Below, piece after piece: positions 9,257-16,684 of a DNA stretch of 64,000 bases. Under the pieces are notes generated by a model. The model ran no database searches and was not told where the DNA came from. It was given only the letters and a program-made list of their open reading frames with translations. Within the stretch, counting starts at the first letter, position 1; each line of letters starts with the position of its first letter. This DNA is from Streptomyces sp. NBC_01485 (GTDB taxonomy: Bacteria; Actinomycetota; Actinomycetes; Streptomycetales; Streptomycetaceae): assembly GCF_036227125.1 (NCBI RefSeq), contig NZ_CP109435.1, positions 8,122,001-8,186,000 on the forward strand, given 5' to 3'. A program made the translations under genes and the position numbers.

Positions 9257-9375
9257 GCGACCTCGAGGAGAAGTTCCCCCGCACCCTGTGGATCCGGCTG
9301 ATCATCTACCTCGCCGTGGGGCACCTCTTCGCGGGATTCCTCTGGCTGCTCTTCGAGGTGGGGGCCAAGCGGTAG
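9253..9375 (+). CDS. Small membrane protein, DUF6126-like (40 aa)
   Basis: A short gene whose ATG overlaps the stop of the XRE-cupin gene (ATGA at 9253-9256). The protein begins MSDLEEKFPRTLWIRL, then has one hydrophobic helix (residues about 14-34, LIIYLAVGHLFAGFLWLLF) and ends in EVGAKR. Small single-helix proteins of this type repeatedly follow XRE-cupin genes in Streptomyces; I recall the family as DUF6126, with unknown function. Coupling suggests it works with, or is dosed together with, the regulator. Confidence 0.75.
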   Translation: MSDLEEKFPRTLWIRLIIYLAVGHLFAGFLWLLFEVGAKR

Positions 9376-9404
9376 AGCTCTCCGGGGAGCAGGTCGGGCG
9401 TGGG

Positions 9405-10202
9405 TCAGTCGAGCAGCCGGTCCCGTAGGCGCTCGCGGGTCTCGGGGGCGAGGCTCAGGCCCTGATCCAGGTAGGCGTCGACGCCGCCCCAGGTCTCCTC
9501 GATGGTCTCGAACGCCGCCGCCAGGTACTCCGCGCGGGCGTCGAACAGGGGGCTGAGCAGCTCCATGACCTCGGGGGAGTAGGCCTCGGCGGAGGTGGCG
9601 CTGCGGCGCACCCGGTAGCGGCGGTGCTTGGCGTTGGACTCCAGGTAGTCGGCGAGGACCGCCTCGCGCTCCACGCCTACGGCGAGCAGCGTCACGGCGA
9701 TGGACACGCCCGCGCGGTCCTTGCCCGCCGCGCAGTGCATCAGGGCCGGGACGCTGTCCTCGGCGAGCGCGTGCAGCACCCGCGAGTGCTCCGCCGTGCG
9801 CTCCTTGACGATCGAGCGGTAGGAGGCGATCATGCGGTCCGCGCCCTTGCCGTCCCCGAGGATCCCGCGGAGTTGGTCGAGGTGGCCGTCGCGCACCATC
9901 TTCCAGAACTGGGAGCCGTCCGCCGGGTCCGACAGCGGCAGGTTCACATTGCGCACGCCCGGCAGTTCGACGTCCGGGCCCTCCAGCTTCTGGTCCGCCG
10001 CGTTGCGGAAGTCGAAGATCGTGTGCAGGCCCAGGTCGGAGAGGAACGCGGCGTCCTCGTCGGTCGCGTGCGCGAGGTGGCCGCTGCGGAACAGCACGCC
10101 GTGGCGCACGCGCCGGCCGTCGACGGTCGGCAGACCGCCCACGTCCCGGAAGTTGCGCACGGCGGCCAGCTCGGGGTCGGTCGACGGGATCTGCTGCGTC
10201 AC
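9405..10202 (-). CDS. Tyrosine-protein phosphatase (DSP/PTP type)
   Basis: A 265-aa protein with the P-loop HCAAGKDRAGVS, matching the phosphatase CX5R signature. N-terminal features NFRDVGGLPTVDGRRVRHGVLFRSGHL and LGLHTIFDFRN are typical of the bacterial tyrosine phosphatase family related to MptpB and lipid phosphatases. I chose the GTG at 10202 (VTQQIPS) because an AGGGAGGA site lies just upstream; the frame stays open further, but that extension covers the DnaA-box intergenic region and has no family resemblance. Substrates may be phosphotyrosine proteins or phosphoinositides. Confidence 0.88.
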   Translation of the reverse strand: MTQQIPSTDPELAAVRNFRDVGGLPTVDGRRVRHGVLFRSGHLAHATDEDAAFLSDLGLHTIFDFRNAADQKLEGPDVELPGVRNVNLPLSDPADGSQFWKMVRDGHLDQLRGILGDGKGADRMIASYRSIVKERTAEHSRVLHALAEDSVPALMHCAAGKDRAGVSIAVTLLAVGVEREAVLADYLESNAKHRRYRVRRSATSAEAYSPEVMELLSPLFDARAEYLAAAFETIEETWGGVDAYLDQGLSLAPETRERLRDRLLD

Positions 10203-10296
10203 TGGGCTTCCTCCCTGTCGGTCTCCGTCGGCGCGGCTCGTGGTGGCCGACGGGACACCGCATCGACCATACGACAAGGATTCGCCGGGCAACGAG

Positions 10297-10305
10297 TTGT
10301 CCACA
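10297..10305 (+). promoter_or_regulatory. DnaA box (perfect TTGTCCACA)
   Basis: TTGTCCACA matches the preferred Streptomyces DnaA box exactly. It lies in the divergent gap between the phosphatase and the alpha-galactosidase, inside a longer shared word GAGTTGTCCACAGG that recurs 44 bp downstream. Confidence 0.7.
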
Positions 10306-10340
10306 GGCCACAGAAACCGGCCGTCCGCGCAGGTGAAGAG

Positions 10341-10349
10341 TTGTCCACA
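10341..10349 (+). promoter_or_regulatory. Second DnaA box (perfect TTGTCCACA, same orientation)
   Basis: Identical to the box at 10297 and in direct orientation, 44 bp from start to start (about four helical turns). No dnaA/dnaN genes or AT-rich unwinding region are nearby, so this is not oriC. A titration site or DnaA-regulated promoter is possible. Confidence 0.7.
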
Positions 10350-10438
10350 GGAAGTTCCCGGCGGAAGTTGCCCGGCGGGCCGACCGCATTCGATGATGTT
10401 GGTGCTTGATCGCACCTGTTCGAATTAGTGGGGGTTTG

Positions 10439-12532
10439 ATGCCCGAGATCGCCGACGACGGCCGCACCTGGCTCCTTTCGGGGCCCACGAGCAGCTACAC
10501 CCTCCACCTCACCGAGGCCGACGAGCTGGTCCACCTGCACTGGGGCCCGGGCATCGCGCTCGCGGACGCCGAGGCGCTCGCCGCAGTCCCGGCGTCGGGG
10601 CGCGGGGCGTCCTTCGAGTCCCCGCTCGACGGCCGTGAGGAGTACCCGGTCGAGGGCGGTCCCCGTTTCGTCCGGCCCGCCCTGTCCGTGCGCACCGACG
10701 AGCGGCGCGGCACCGAGTGGACCTTCGAGACGTACGAGACCGACGGGGCCGACGCGGCGGACGGTGACGGGCTGCGGCTGCGTTTCCGGGACGGCGGGCT
10801 CGCCGTCACCCTGCACTACCGGATGCGAGGGGACGTCGTAGAGCGCTGGACGACCCTGCGCAACGACGGTGAGCAGCCGCTGGAGCTGCTGCGCGCCGAC
10901 TCCGCGACCTGGACCCTGCCCGAGCGCGACGACTGGCGGCTGTCGCAGTTGCACGGCCGCTGGGCCGCCGAGTCCCGGCTCACGCGCTCCCCCCTCACCT
11001 ACGGTGAGCAGGTCATCGGCAGCCGCCGCGGTCACACCGGGCACCAGCACCTGCCCTGGGTGGCCCTGGACACCGACGCGACCGAGGAGCGCGGCGAGGT
11101 CTACGGCTGCGCCCTCGGCTGGTCGGGCTCCTGGCGGATCGCCGTCGCCCAACTCCCCGACGCGCGCGTGCAGATCACCGGCGGCGCGGGGTACGACGAC
11201 TCGGGCCTGCTGCGGCTGGCGGCGGGGGAGTCCTTCACCACGCCCGTCTTCGCCGGCCTGTGGAGCGACGCCGGGTTCGGCGGCGCGAGCCGCACCTGGC
11301 ACGCCTACCAGCGGGCGCACGTGATCCCGGACGCCGGACAGGACCGCCCGGTGCTGTTCAACTCCTGGGAGGCCACCTACTTCGACATCTCCGAGGAGCA
11401 GCAGGCGACCCTCGCCCGGCGCGCCGCGGCGATCGGCGTCGAGCTGTTCGTCGTCGACGACGGCTGGTTCGGGGCGCGCACCGGCGACCACGCCGGACTC
11501 GGCGACTGGCGGCCCAACCCCGACCGCTTCCCGAACGGCCTGAAGCCCCTCGCCGACCAGGTGCACGGCCTCGGCATGCAGTTCGGCATCTGGGTCGAGC
11601 CCGAGATGGTCAACCCCGACAGCGAGCTGTACAGGGCACACCCGGACTGGGTGCAGTTCCAAACAGGGCGAAAGCGGACGGAATTCCGCAATCAGCTCGT
11701 ACTGAACCTCGCGCGTGAGGACGTTCAGGAGTACCTCTGGGAGCGACTCGACGCCATCCTGTCCAGCGCCCCCGTCGACTATGTGAAGTGGGACTTCAAC
11801 CGCTGCTTCACCGACGCCGGCTGGCCGGACGACCCCTACCCGCAGCGCCTCTGGGTCGACCATGTGCGGGCCCTGTACGCCCTCCTGGACCGGCTGCGGG
11901 CCGCCCACCCGGGCGTCGCCTTCGAGTCCTGCTCGGGCGGCGGCGGGCGCATCGACCTCGGGATCATGAGCCGCACCGACCAGGTGTGGACCTCCGACAA
12001 CACCGACCCGCTCGACCGGCTCGACATCCAGCACGGCTTCAGCCAGATCCACCCCGCCCGGGTCATGGCCGCGTGGGTCACGGACAGCCCGAACACCCAG
12101 CTCAACGGCAGGATCAGCTCGTTGCGCTTCCGGTTCGTCAGCGCCATGGCCGGGGTGCTCGGCGTCGGCGGGGACCTCGCCGAGTGGAGCGAGGCGGACC
12201 TCGCCGAGGCCCGGGAGTGGGTGGACCTCTACAAGGAGATCCGGCCCCTCGTGCAGCACGGCGACCTCTACCGGCTGCGGCCCCCGGCCGGCGGCCTGAG
12301 CGCCGTCCAGTACGTGCGGGGCGACGAGGCGGTCGTCCTCGCCCGGCTCCAGGCCCAGCGGTTCGGCGAGCCGGTTCCGGCGCTGCGGCTGCGCGGACTC
12401 GACCCGACATCTTTGTACGAATGCCTTGAAACGGGCGAAGTTCACCGAGGTGCCGTGCTGTTGCACCACGGGTTGCGTACCGGACTGCGGGGCGACCTTG
12501 ATGCGATGGTTATCCGCCTGCGTCGCATCTGA
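10439..12532 (+). CDS. Alpha-galactosidase, GH36
   Basis: A 697-aa glycoside hydrolase releasing terminal alpha-galactose from raffinose-type or galactomannan substrates. An N-terminal beta-sandwich (about residues 1-290) is followed by a TIM barrel with NSWEATYFDI, FVVDDGWFGAR, and the nucleophile motif YVKWDFNR with Asp452. CSGGGGRIDLGIMSRTDQVW and SDNTDP (acid/base region) follow. No signal peptide is visible, so it is cytoplasmic. I chose the ATG at 10439 because homology starts there and a GTGGGGG-type site precedes it; an upstream start at 10406 adds 11 unsupported residues. No sugar transporter is adjacent. Confidence 0.93.
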   Translation: MPEIADDGRTWLLSGPTSSYTLHLTEADELVHLHWGPGIALADAEALAAVPASGRGASFESPLDGREEYPVEGGPRFVRPALSVRTDERRGTEWTFETYETDGADAADGDGLRLRFRDGGLAVTLHYRMRGDVVERWTTLRNDGEQPLELLRADSATWTLPERDDWRLSQLHGRWAAESRLTRSPLTYGEQVIGSRRGHTGHQHLPWVALDTDATEERGEVYGCALGWSGSWRIAVAQLPDARVQITGGAGYDDSGLLRLAAGESFTTPVFAGLWSDAGFGGASRTWHAYQRAHVIPDAGQDRPVLFNSWEATYFDISEEQQATLARRAAAIGVELFVVDDGWFGARTGDHAGLGDWRPNPDRFPNGLKPLADQVHGLGMQFGIWVEPEMVNPDSELYRAHPDWVQFQTGRKRTEFRNQLVLNLAREDVQEYLWERLDAILSSAPVDYVKWDFNRCFTDAGWPDDPYPQRLWVDHVRALYALLDRLRAAHPGVAFESCSGGGGRIDLGIMSRTDQVWTSDNTDPLDRLDIQHGFSQIHPARVMAAWVTDSPNTQLNGRISSLRFRFVSAMAGVLGVGGDLAEWSEADLAEAREWVDLYKEIRPLVQHGDLYRLRPPAGGLSAVQYVRGDEAVVLARLQAQRFGEPVPALRLRGLDPTSLYECLETGEVHRGAVLLHHGLRTGLRGDLDAMVIRLRRI

Positions 12533-12805
12533 GTGTTCTGTCCCGAATTGGATCCTTCCTTCCAACTCGCTCTGGGGTAAAGGGACCTGGAGATGTGTCA
12601 CGTGAGGAGCGTCATATCAGTGACCGTACGTCGTCCGTCATGTTCACGTAATTCGCGTGCTTTTCCAGGGCGCTTGGCGAAAAGCGGGCCTATTGATTGA
12701 CGGAGCGTGACTGGGAATACGCACAGGGGATCAAGAGAAAAGCGTTATCCGTGCAACCTCTGCTTGTCCCTGTGCGTCTTGGTCGCTTACGTTCCACCCC
12801 AATCC

Positions 12806-12990
12806 GGACGGACGCCTAATCCTGCCGCCGTCCGGTGTCCGCTCACCCATCCGTGTAAGGCAGGAGCGGGGGACCCACAGGTAGAACCGCCTGTTCCGGT
12901 CCCGGAACAGGCTTGGGGTAAAGCCGCGCCTCGGCGCGGCCGGGCATCTCCAGCCCGCACCCGACAGCTGACCTCGCAGGCGCCGGAGAG
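12806..12990 (+). promoter_or_regulatory. ydaO/yuaA-type c-di-AMP riboswitch leader
   Basis: The leader of the LysM-M23 gene carries the conserved blocks of the ydaO riboswitch in order. These are a GACGCCTAATCCTGCCG-like 5' element (12811-12827), GGCAGGAGCGGGGGACCCA (from 12859), a hairpin, a CTTGGGGTAAA element (about 12912), and the 3' CGACAGCTGACCTCGCAGG element (12962-12980). A ribosome site follows directly at 12984, so the expression platform must act at or just before it. In Streptomyces these riboswitches are known upstream of cell-wall hydrolase genes such as rpfA-type enzymes, turning them off at high c-di-AMP. Boundaries are by eye. The rest of the gap (12533-12805) shows a possible promoter near 12693-12722 and nothing else I can support. 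Confidence 0.85.
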
Positions 12991-12999
12991 GAATTGGCC

Positions 13000-14001
13000 A
13001 TGCCCGCGAAGGGTAAGCACCGTCGTCCGAAGTCCCAGCGTTTCACCCGCTCCATAGCCGTCGCCGGAACCGGCGGCGCCGCGCTCGCCCTTCCGCTCAT
13101 AGGCGCCACCGGCGCCCATGCGGCGCCCTCTCAGTCCGTCGCACAGTCCGCCGCGCAGACGGTTTCGCAGTCTGTTTCGGAAAAGGCCGTGCAGTCCGTT
13201 CCGGTGGCGCAGAAGAAGGCCGCTGCCACGAGTGCCAGGACCTACACCGTGCGGTCCGGCGACTGCCTCTCGAAGATCGCCGACGAGCAGAACGTCAGCG
13301 GCGGCTGGCAGAAGCTGTACCAGGACAACCGTCGGGCCGTCGGCGGCGACCCGTCGCTGATCCACCCCGGCCTGAAGCTGTCGATCGGCGCGAAGGCCAC
13401 GACCGGCACCACCGGGTCGTCGTCCGGCTGGTCCTCCTCGAAGGCGTCGTCCGACGACAAGGCGTCGTCCCCGTCGTCCTCGTCGCCTTCTTCGTCCGGG
13501 GCGTCCTCGTCGTCCGGGTCGTCCTCCTCGAAGGCGACCACCCAGGCCGCCGAGAGCAGCACGAGCACCGGCGCCGACACCGGTACCTCCAGTGGTTACG
13601 GCCTCCCCGTGGCCGGCGCGACCGTCGGGACCGGGTACCACGTGGCCGGCAGCATGTGGTCCAGCGGCTACCACACCGGCGTCGACTTCGTCGTCCCGAC
13701 CGGTACCTCCCTCAAGGCCGTGGGCGCGGGCACCGTCGTCTCCGCGGGCTGGGGCGGCGCGTACGGCAACCAGGTCGTCATCAGGCTCGCCGACGGCTAC
13801 TACGCCCAGTACGGCCACCTCTCCCAGCTCTCCGTCTCGGCCGGCCAGACCGTGACCCAGGGCCAGCAGATCGGGCTCTCCGGCGCGACCGGCAACGTGA
13901 CCGGCCCGCACCTGCACTTCGAGATCCGCACCACGCCGGACTACGGCTCGGACGTGGACCCGGTCGCCTACCTCCGCTCGCACGGCGTCGCCGTCGGCTG
14001 A
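13000..14001 (+). CDS. Secreted LysM and M23 peptidase (cell-wall endopeptidase)
   Basis: A 333-aa secreted protein. A basic start (MPAKGKHRRPKSQRF) and hydrophobic segment with an ATGAHA-type cleavage region give a signal peptide of about 43 residues. One LysM domain (about residues 80-130, YTVRSGDCLSKIADEQ) binds peptidoglycan. A Ser/Thr-rich linker with repeated serine tracts follows (about 135-200). The M23 domain (about 205-330) has the zinc/catalytic pattern YHTGVDFVVP and PHLHFEIR. The ATG at 13000 has GGAGAGGAA 7 nt upstream; a TTG at 12994 is inferior. Expression is probably controlled by the c-di-AMP riboswitch. The likely role is peptidoglycan remodelling during growth or spore germination. 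Confidence 0.93.
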   Translation: MPAKGKHRRPKSQRFTRSIAVAGTGGAALALPLIGATGAHAAPSQSVAQSAAQTVSQSVSEKAVQSVPVAQKKAAATSARTYTVRSGDCLSKIADEQNVSGGWQKLYQDNRRAVGGDPSLIHPGLKLSIGAKATTGTTGSSSGWSSSKASSDDKASSPSSSSPSSSGASSSSGSSSSKATTQAAESSTSTGADTGTSSGYGLPVAGATVGTGYHVAGSMWSSGYHTGVDFVVPTGTSLKAVGAGTVVSAGWGGAYGNQVVIRLADGYYAQYGHLSQLSVSAGQTVTQGQQIGLSGATGNVTGPHLHFEIRTTPDYGSDVDPVAYLRSHGVAVG

Positions 14002-14050
14002 CCCCGGCCGACGACCTCCGCCCGACACGCTCGACACGCCTGACACGCTG

Positions 14051-14092
14051 CCGAAGGCCGGACCCCGATCCCCGGGTCCGGCCTTCGGTGTG
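14051..14092 (+). terminator. Strong hairpin terminator after the M23 peptidase gene
   Basis: A perfect 15-bp stem is formed by CCGAAGGCCGGACCC (14051-14065) and its reverse complement at 14074-14088, with an 8-nt loop. It lies 50 nt after the stop. There is no long U tract, which is common in Streptomyces terminators. Confidence 0.75.
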
Positions 14093-14160
14093 CGGTCTCT
14101 TATTCCCTGATTGGGGAACTCTTTAGGAGTGGCTTATCTCACCGTCCGTCAACCCTTTCC

Positions 14161-14172
14161 TACGGTCGCGTA
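14161..14172. promoter_or_regulatory. Short inverted repeat TACG-N4-CGTA upstream of the GDSL hydrolase gene
   Basis: TACGGTCGCGTA is a 4+4 inverted repeat 31 nt before the GTG start, in the place expected for a core promoter or operator. It could be chance; no regulator is assigned. Confidence 0.3.
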
Positions 14173-14203
14173 AGTCACATTCGAAGGTGAATCATGAACT
14201 GCT

Positions 14204-15022
14204 GTGGCAGACGATTCGAAGAATGACAACAGATCAGTGATCGGGTCGTACGTGGCGGTGGGGGACAGCTTCACCGAGGGCGTCGGCGACCCCGGCCCTG
14301 ACGGGGCGTTCGTCGGCTGGGCCGACCGGCTCGCGGTACTCCTCGCCGACCGGCGGCCCGAAGGCGACTTCGGGTACACCAACCTCGCGGTCCGCGGAAA
14401 GCTGCTCGACCAGATCATGGAGGACCAACTCCCCAGGGCGCTGCGGCTCGCCCCGGACCTGGTCTCCTTCTCCGCGGGCGGCAACGACATCCTCCGACCC
14501 GGCACCGACCCGGACGAGGTCGCCGAGCGCTTCGAGCGCGCGATCGCGTCCCTGACCGCCGTAGCCGGCACGGTCATGGTGACCACCGGCTTCGACACCC
14601 GTGGCGTCCCCGTGCTCAAGCACCTGCGGGGCAAGATCGCCACCTACAACGGGCATGTCCGCGCCGTCGCCGACCGGTACGGCTGCCCGGTGCTCGACCT
14701 GTGGTCCCTCAAGTCCGTGCAGGACCGCAGGGCTTGGGACGGCGACCGGCTCCACCTCTCCCCGGAGGGGCACACGCGCGTGGCGCTGCGCGCCGGAGAG
14801 GCCCTCGGCCTCGAGGTCCCGGCCGACCCGGAGCAGCCCTGGCCGCCGCTCCCACCGCGCGGCACCCTCGACGTACGGCGCGACGACGTCCACTGGGCGC
14901 GCGAGTACCTGGTGCCGTGGATCGGACGCCGGCTGCGCGGCGAGTCCTCCGGCGACCACGTGACCGCCAAGGGCGCGCTGTCGCCGGACGACATCAGGAT
15001 GCGGATCGCGGCCGTGGCCTGA
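14204..15022 (+). CDS. SGNH/GDSL-family hydrolase
   Basis: A 272-aa protein. Block I VAVGDSFTEGVGD sits near residue 17, with the nucleophile Ser; block III SFSAGGNDILRP is near 90; block V DRLHLSPEGHTRVALRAG carries the catalytic Asp-x-x-His near 185. No signal peptide is visible, so it is probably cytoplasmic. The family hydrolyses esters such as acyl or acetyl groups; the substrate is not predictable. The GTG at 14204 follows a GAAGGTGA site with a longish 13-nt spacer. The C-terminal 60 residues (HWAREYLVPWIGRRLRGESSG) are a conserved tail in streptomycete members of this type. Confidence 0.88.
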   Translation: MADDSKNDNRSVIGSYVAVGDSFTEGVGDPGPDGAFVGWADRLAVLLADRRPEGDFGYTNLAVRGKLLDQIMEDQLPRALRLAPDLVSFSAGGNDILRPGTDPDEVAERFERAIASLTAVAGTVMVTTGFDTRGVPVLKHLRGKIATYNGHVRAVADRYGCPVLDLWSLKSVQDRRAWDGDRLHLSPEGHTRVALRAGEALGLEVPADPEQPWPPLPPRGTLDVRRDDVHWAREYLVPWIGRRLRGESSGDHVTAKGALSPDDIRMRIAAVA

Positions 15023-15233
15023 GCAGCCGTGGCCTGAGCAGGGAGACCGCGAGGGTTGCGGGTGGACGCGGTCGGCCGTCGAGGTCGTACGGTCGGCCGC
15101 TCCACCAGTGAGGTGAGCGCACGGGAGTGGTGCGCGGGCGGGGGCCGGTGCGGGTGCTGGGATGACCGCACCCGTACCAGCCCTACCTGCACCCGCATCC
15201 CGTTCCCCCGACGCCTCGAAGGACCGGTCCCGC

Positions 15234-16004
15234 ATGCCTCTTCCCCGCACCCGTCCCCGTACTCCCGTCGCCGTGGCCCTCGTCTCCCTGCTCGCCCTGG
15301 GCGTCCCGGCGCTCGCCGCGCCCGCGGCCGTCGCGTCGCCGGCCCACCCGGCCGGGGCCGTCCGTCTCGCGCCGGACAGTCCCGCCACCGTCACGGTGAC
15401 CGGCGAGGGCAGTGCGAGCGCGGCGCCCGACCTTGCGGTCGTCGGCGCCGGTGTCGAGGCCTCCGCCAAGACCTCGCAGGCCGCGGTGGACGCACAGAAC
15501 AAGGCGGCCGCCGCGCTGCTGGCCGCCGTCCGCGCCCAGGGCGTCGCCGACCGGGACGTCCGCACGGAGGGCGTCTCCCTCAGCCCCGTCTACGACTACG
15601 CGGACAACACCGCGCGGCTGAAGGGCTACCAGGCCGCGCAGGCCTTCTCCGTGAAGGTGCGCGAGGTGGCGAAGACCGGCGCGGTCCTGCAGGCGATCAC
15701 CGACGCCGGCGGCGACGCGGCCCGGATCAGCTCCGTGGCCTTCGACGTCTCCGACCCCGGCCCGCTGCGGTCCCGCGCCCGCGAGGCCGCGCACGACGAC
15801 GCCCACGCCAAGGCCGAGCAGTACGCCCGCCTCAGCGACCGCCGACTGGGCCGACTCGTCTCACTCAGCGAGGACGCCTCCAGCTCTTCACGCCCGGCGC
15901 CGTCGGCCGGGGACACCCCGGGTGCCGGCATGGGCGCCGTGCCCGTGGCCCCCGGCGAGATCCGGGCGACGGCGACTGTGACGGCGGTGTACGAGCTGGA
16001 CTGA
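15234..16004 (+). CDS. Secreted SIMPL (DUF541) domain protein
   Basis: A 256-aa exported protein with an N-terminal signal peptide (PVAVALVSLLALGVPALAAP and Ala-x-Ala sites near residues 34-40). The SIMPL fold is recognisable by VTVTGEGSASAAPDLAVVGAGVE, the QNKAAAALLAAVRAQGVADRD segment and the LSPVYDYADN strand. SIMPL proteins are periplasmic or extracellular and mostly of unknown function. I chose the ATG at 15234 because GAAGGA lies 10 nt upstream and the signal peptide starts there; the open frame extends 24 codons further without it. A serine-rich insertion (SEDASSSSRPAPSAGD) lies near residue 215. Confidence 0.82.
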   Translation: MPLPRTRPRTPVAVALVSLLALGVPALAAPAAVASPAHPAGAVRLAPDSPATVTVTGEGSASAAPDLAVVGAGVEASAKTSQAAVDAQNKAAAALLAAVRAQGVADRDVRTEGVSLSPVYDYADNTARLKGYQAAQAFSVKVREVAKTGAVLQAITDAGGDAARISSVAFDVSDPGPLRSRAREAAHDDAHAKAEQYARLSDRRLGRLVSLSEDASSSSRPAPSAGDTPGAGMGAVPVAPGEIRATATVTAVYELD

Positions 16005-16044
16005 GTGGGCGGCCGGGTCCTGTGCGGGCGCCGGTCCCGGATTC

Positions 16045-16665
16045 TCAGCGCTTCCGGGCGCTCAACGTTTCGGGGGCGAGGCCGAGTTCCCGGGTCACGG
16101 CCTCGTCGACCCATTCCTGCGCGCGGGTCCGGGACACCGCGCCCGCGTAGGACGTGAGCTGGACGGCGAGACCGTCCAGCAGGGCCGTCAGACGCAGGGC
16201 CGTGCCGGCCGGGTCCGGGCAGCGGAATTCGCCCGCGGCCACGCCCTCCGTGATCACCTCGGCGAGCACGGCCTTCCACGCCCTGTCGAGGTCCCGGGCG
16301 ACCTCCCGCAGGGCGGGCTCGCGCAGCGATACCGCCCAGCCCTCGATCCACAGCCGCCAGCCCTTGGCCTGGCCCGTCGGCGCGTACCAGCGCACGGCCG
16401 ACCGCAGCCTGCGCAGTGCCGTGGTCCGGCGGCCGACCAGCTTGCGCAGCCGCGCCAGGTCGTCCTCGGCCGCGTACGCGAAGGCGTCGGCGACCAGTTG
16501 CTCCTTCGTCGAGAAGTGGTAGAGCACCAGCGCGTTGCTCACCCCGAGGGCCGCGGCCACGTCGGCGATCCTGACCGCCGCCACGCCCCGCGCCTCGATC
16601 TGCTCGATGGCGGCCCGCAGCAGCTCCGCACGCCGCTCGGCCACACTCAACCGGACCCTTGCCAC
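16045..16665 (-). CDS. TetR-family transcriptional regulator
   Basis: A 206-aa protein starting at GTG 16665. The N-terminal HTH is classic: RRAELLRAAIEQIEARGVAA, then IADVAAALGVSNALVLYHFS, then TKEQLVADAFAYA. The C-terminal ligand/dimer domain (RYVAPTGQAKGWRLWIEGWA-type segment and ALRLTALLDGLAVQL) matches the BetI-like TetR_C group. It lies just downstream of, and on the same strand as, the amino-acid dehydrogenase, 20 nt apart. The pair is probably co-transcribed from the palindrome-bearing promoter at 17953, giving a self-limiting circuit (inference). Confidence 0.9.
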   Translation of the reverse strand: MARVRLSVAERRAELLRAAIEQIEARGVAAVRIADVAAALGVSNALVLYHFSTKEQLVADAFAYAAEDDLARLRKLVGRRTTALRRLRSAVRWYAPTGQAKGWRLWIEGWAVSLREPALREVARDLDRAWKAVLAEVITEGVAAGEFRCPDPAGTALRLTALLDGLAVQLTSYAGAVSRTRAQEWVDEAVTRELGLAPETLSARKR

Positions 16666-16684
16666 GCCGTCACCCTAATCCGTC

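Noticed and set aside
10203..10438. A chromosomal or plasmid origin suggested by DnaA boxes
   Set aside because: Only two boxes, no dnaA/dnaN/parAB genes and no AT-rich unwinding region nearby.
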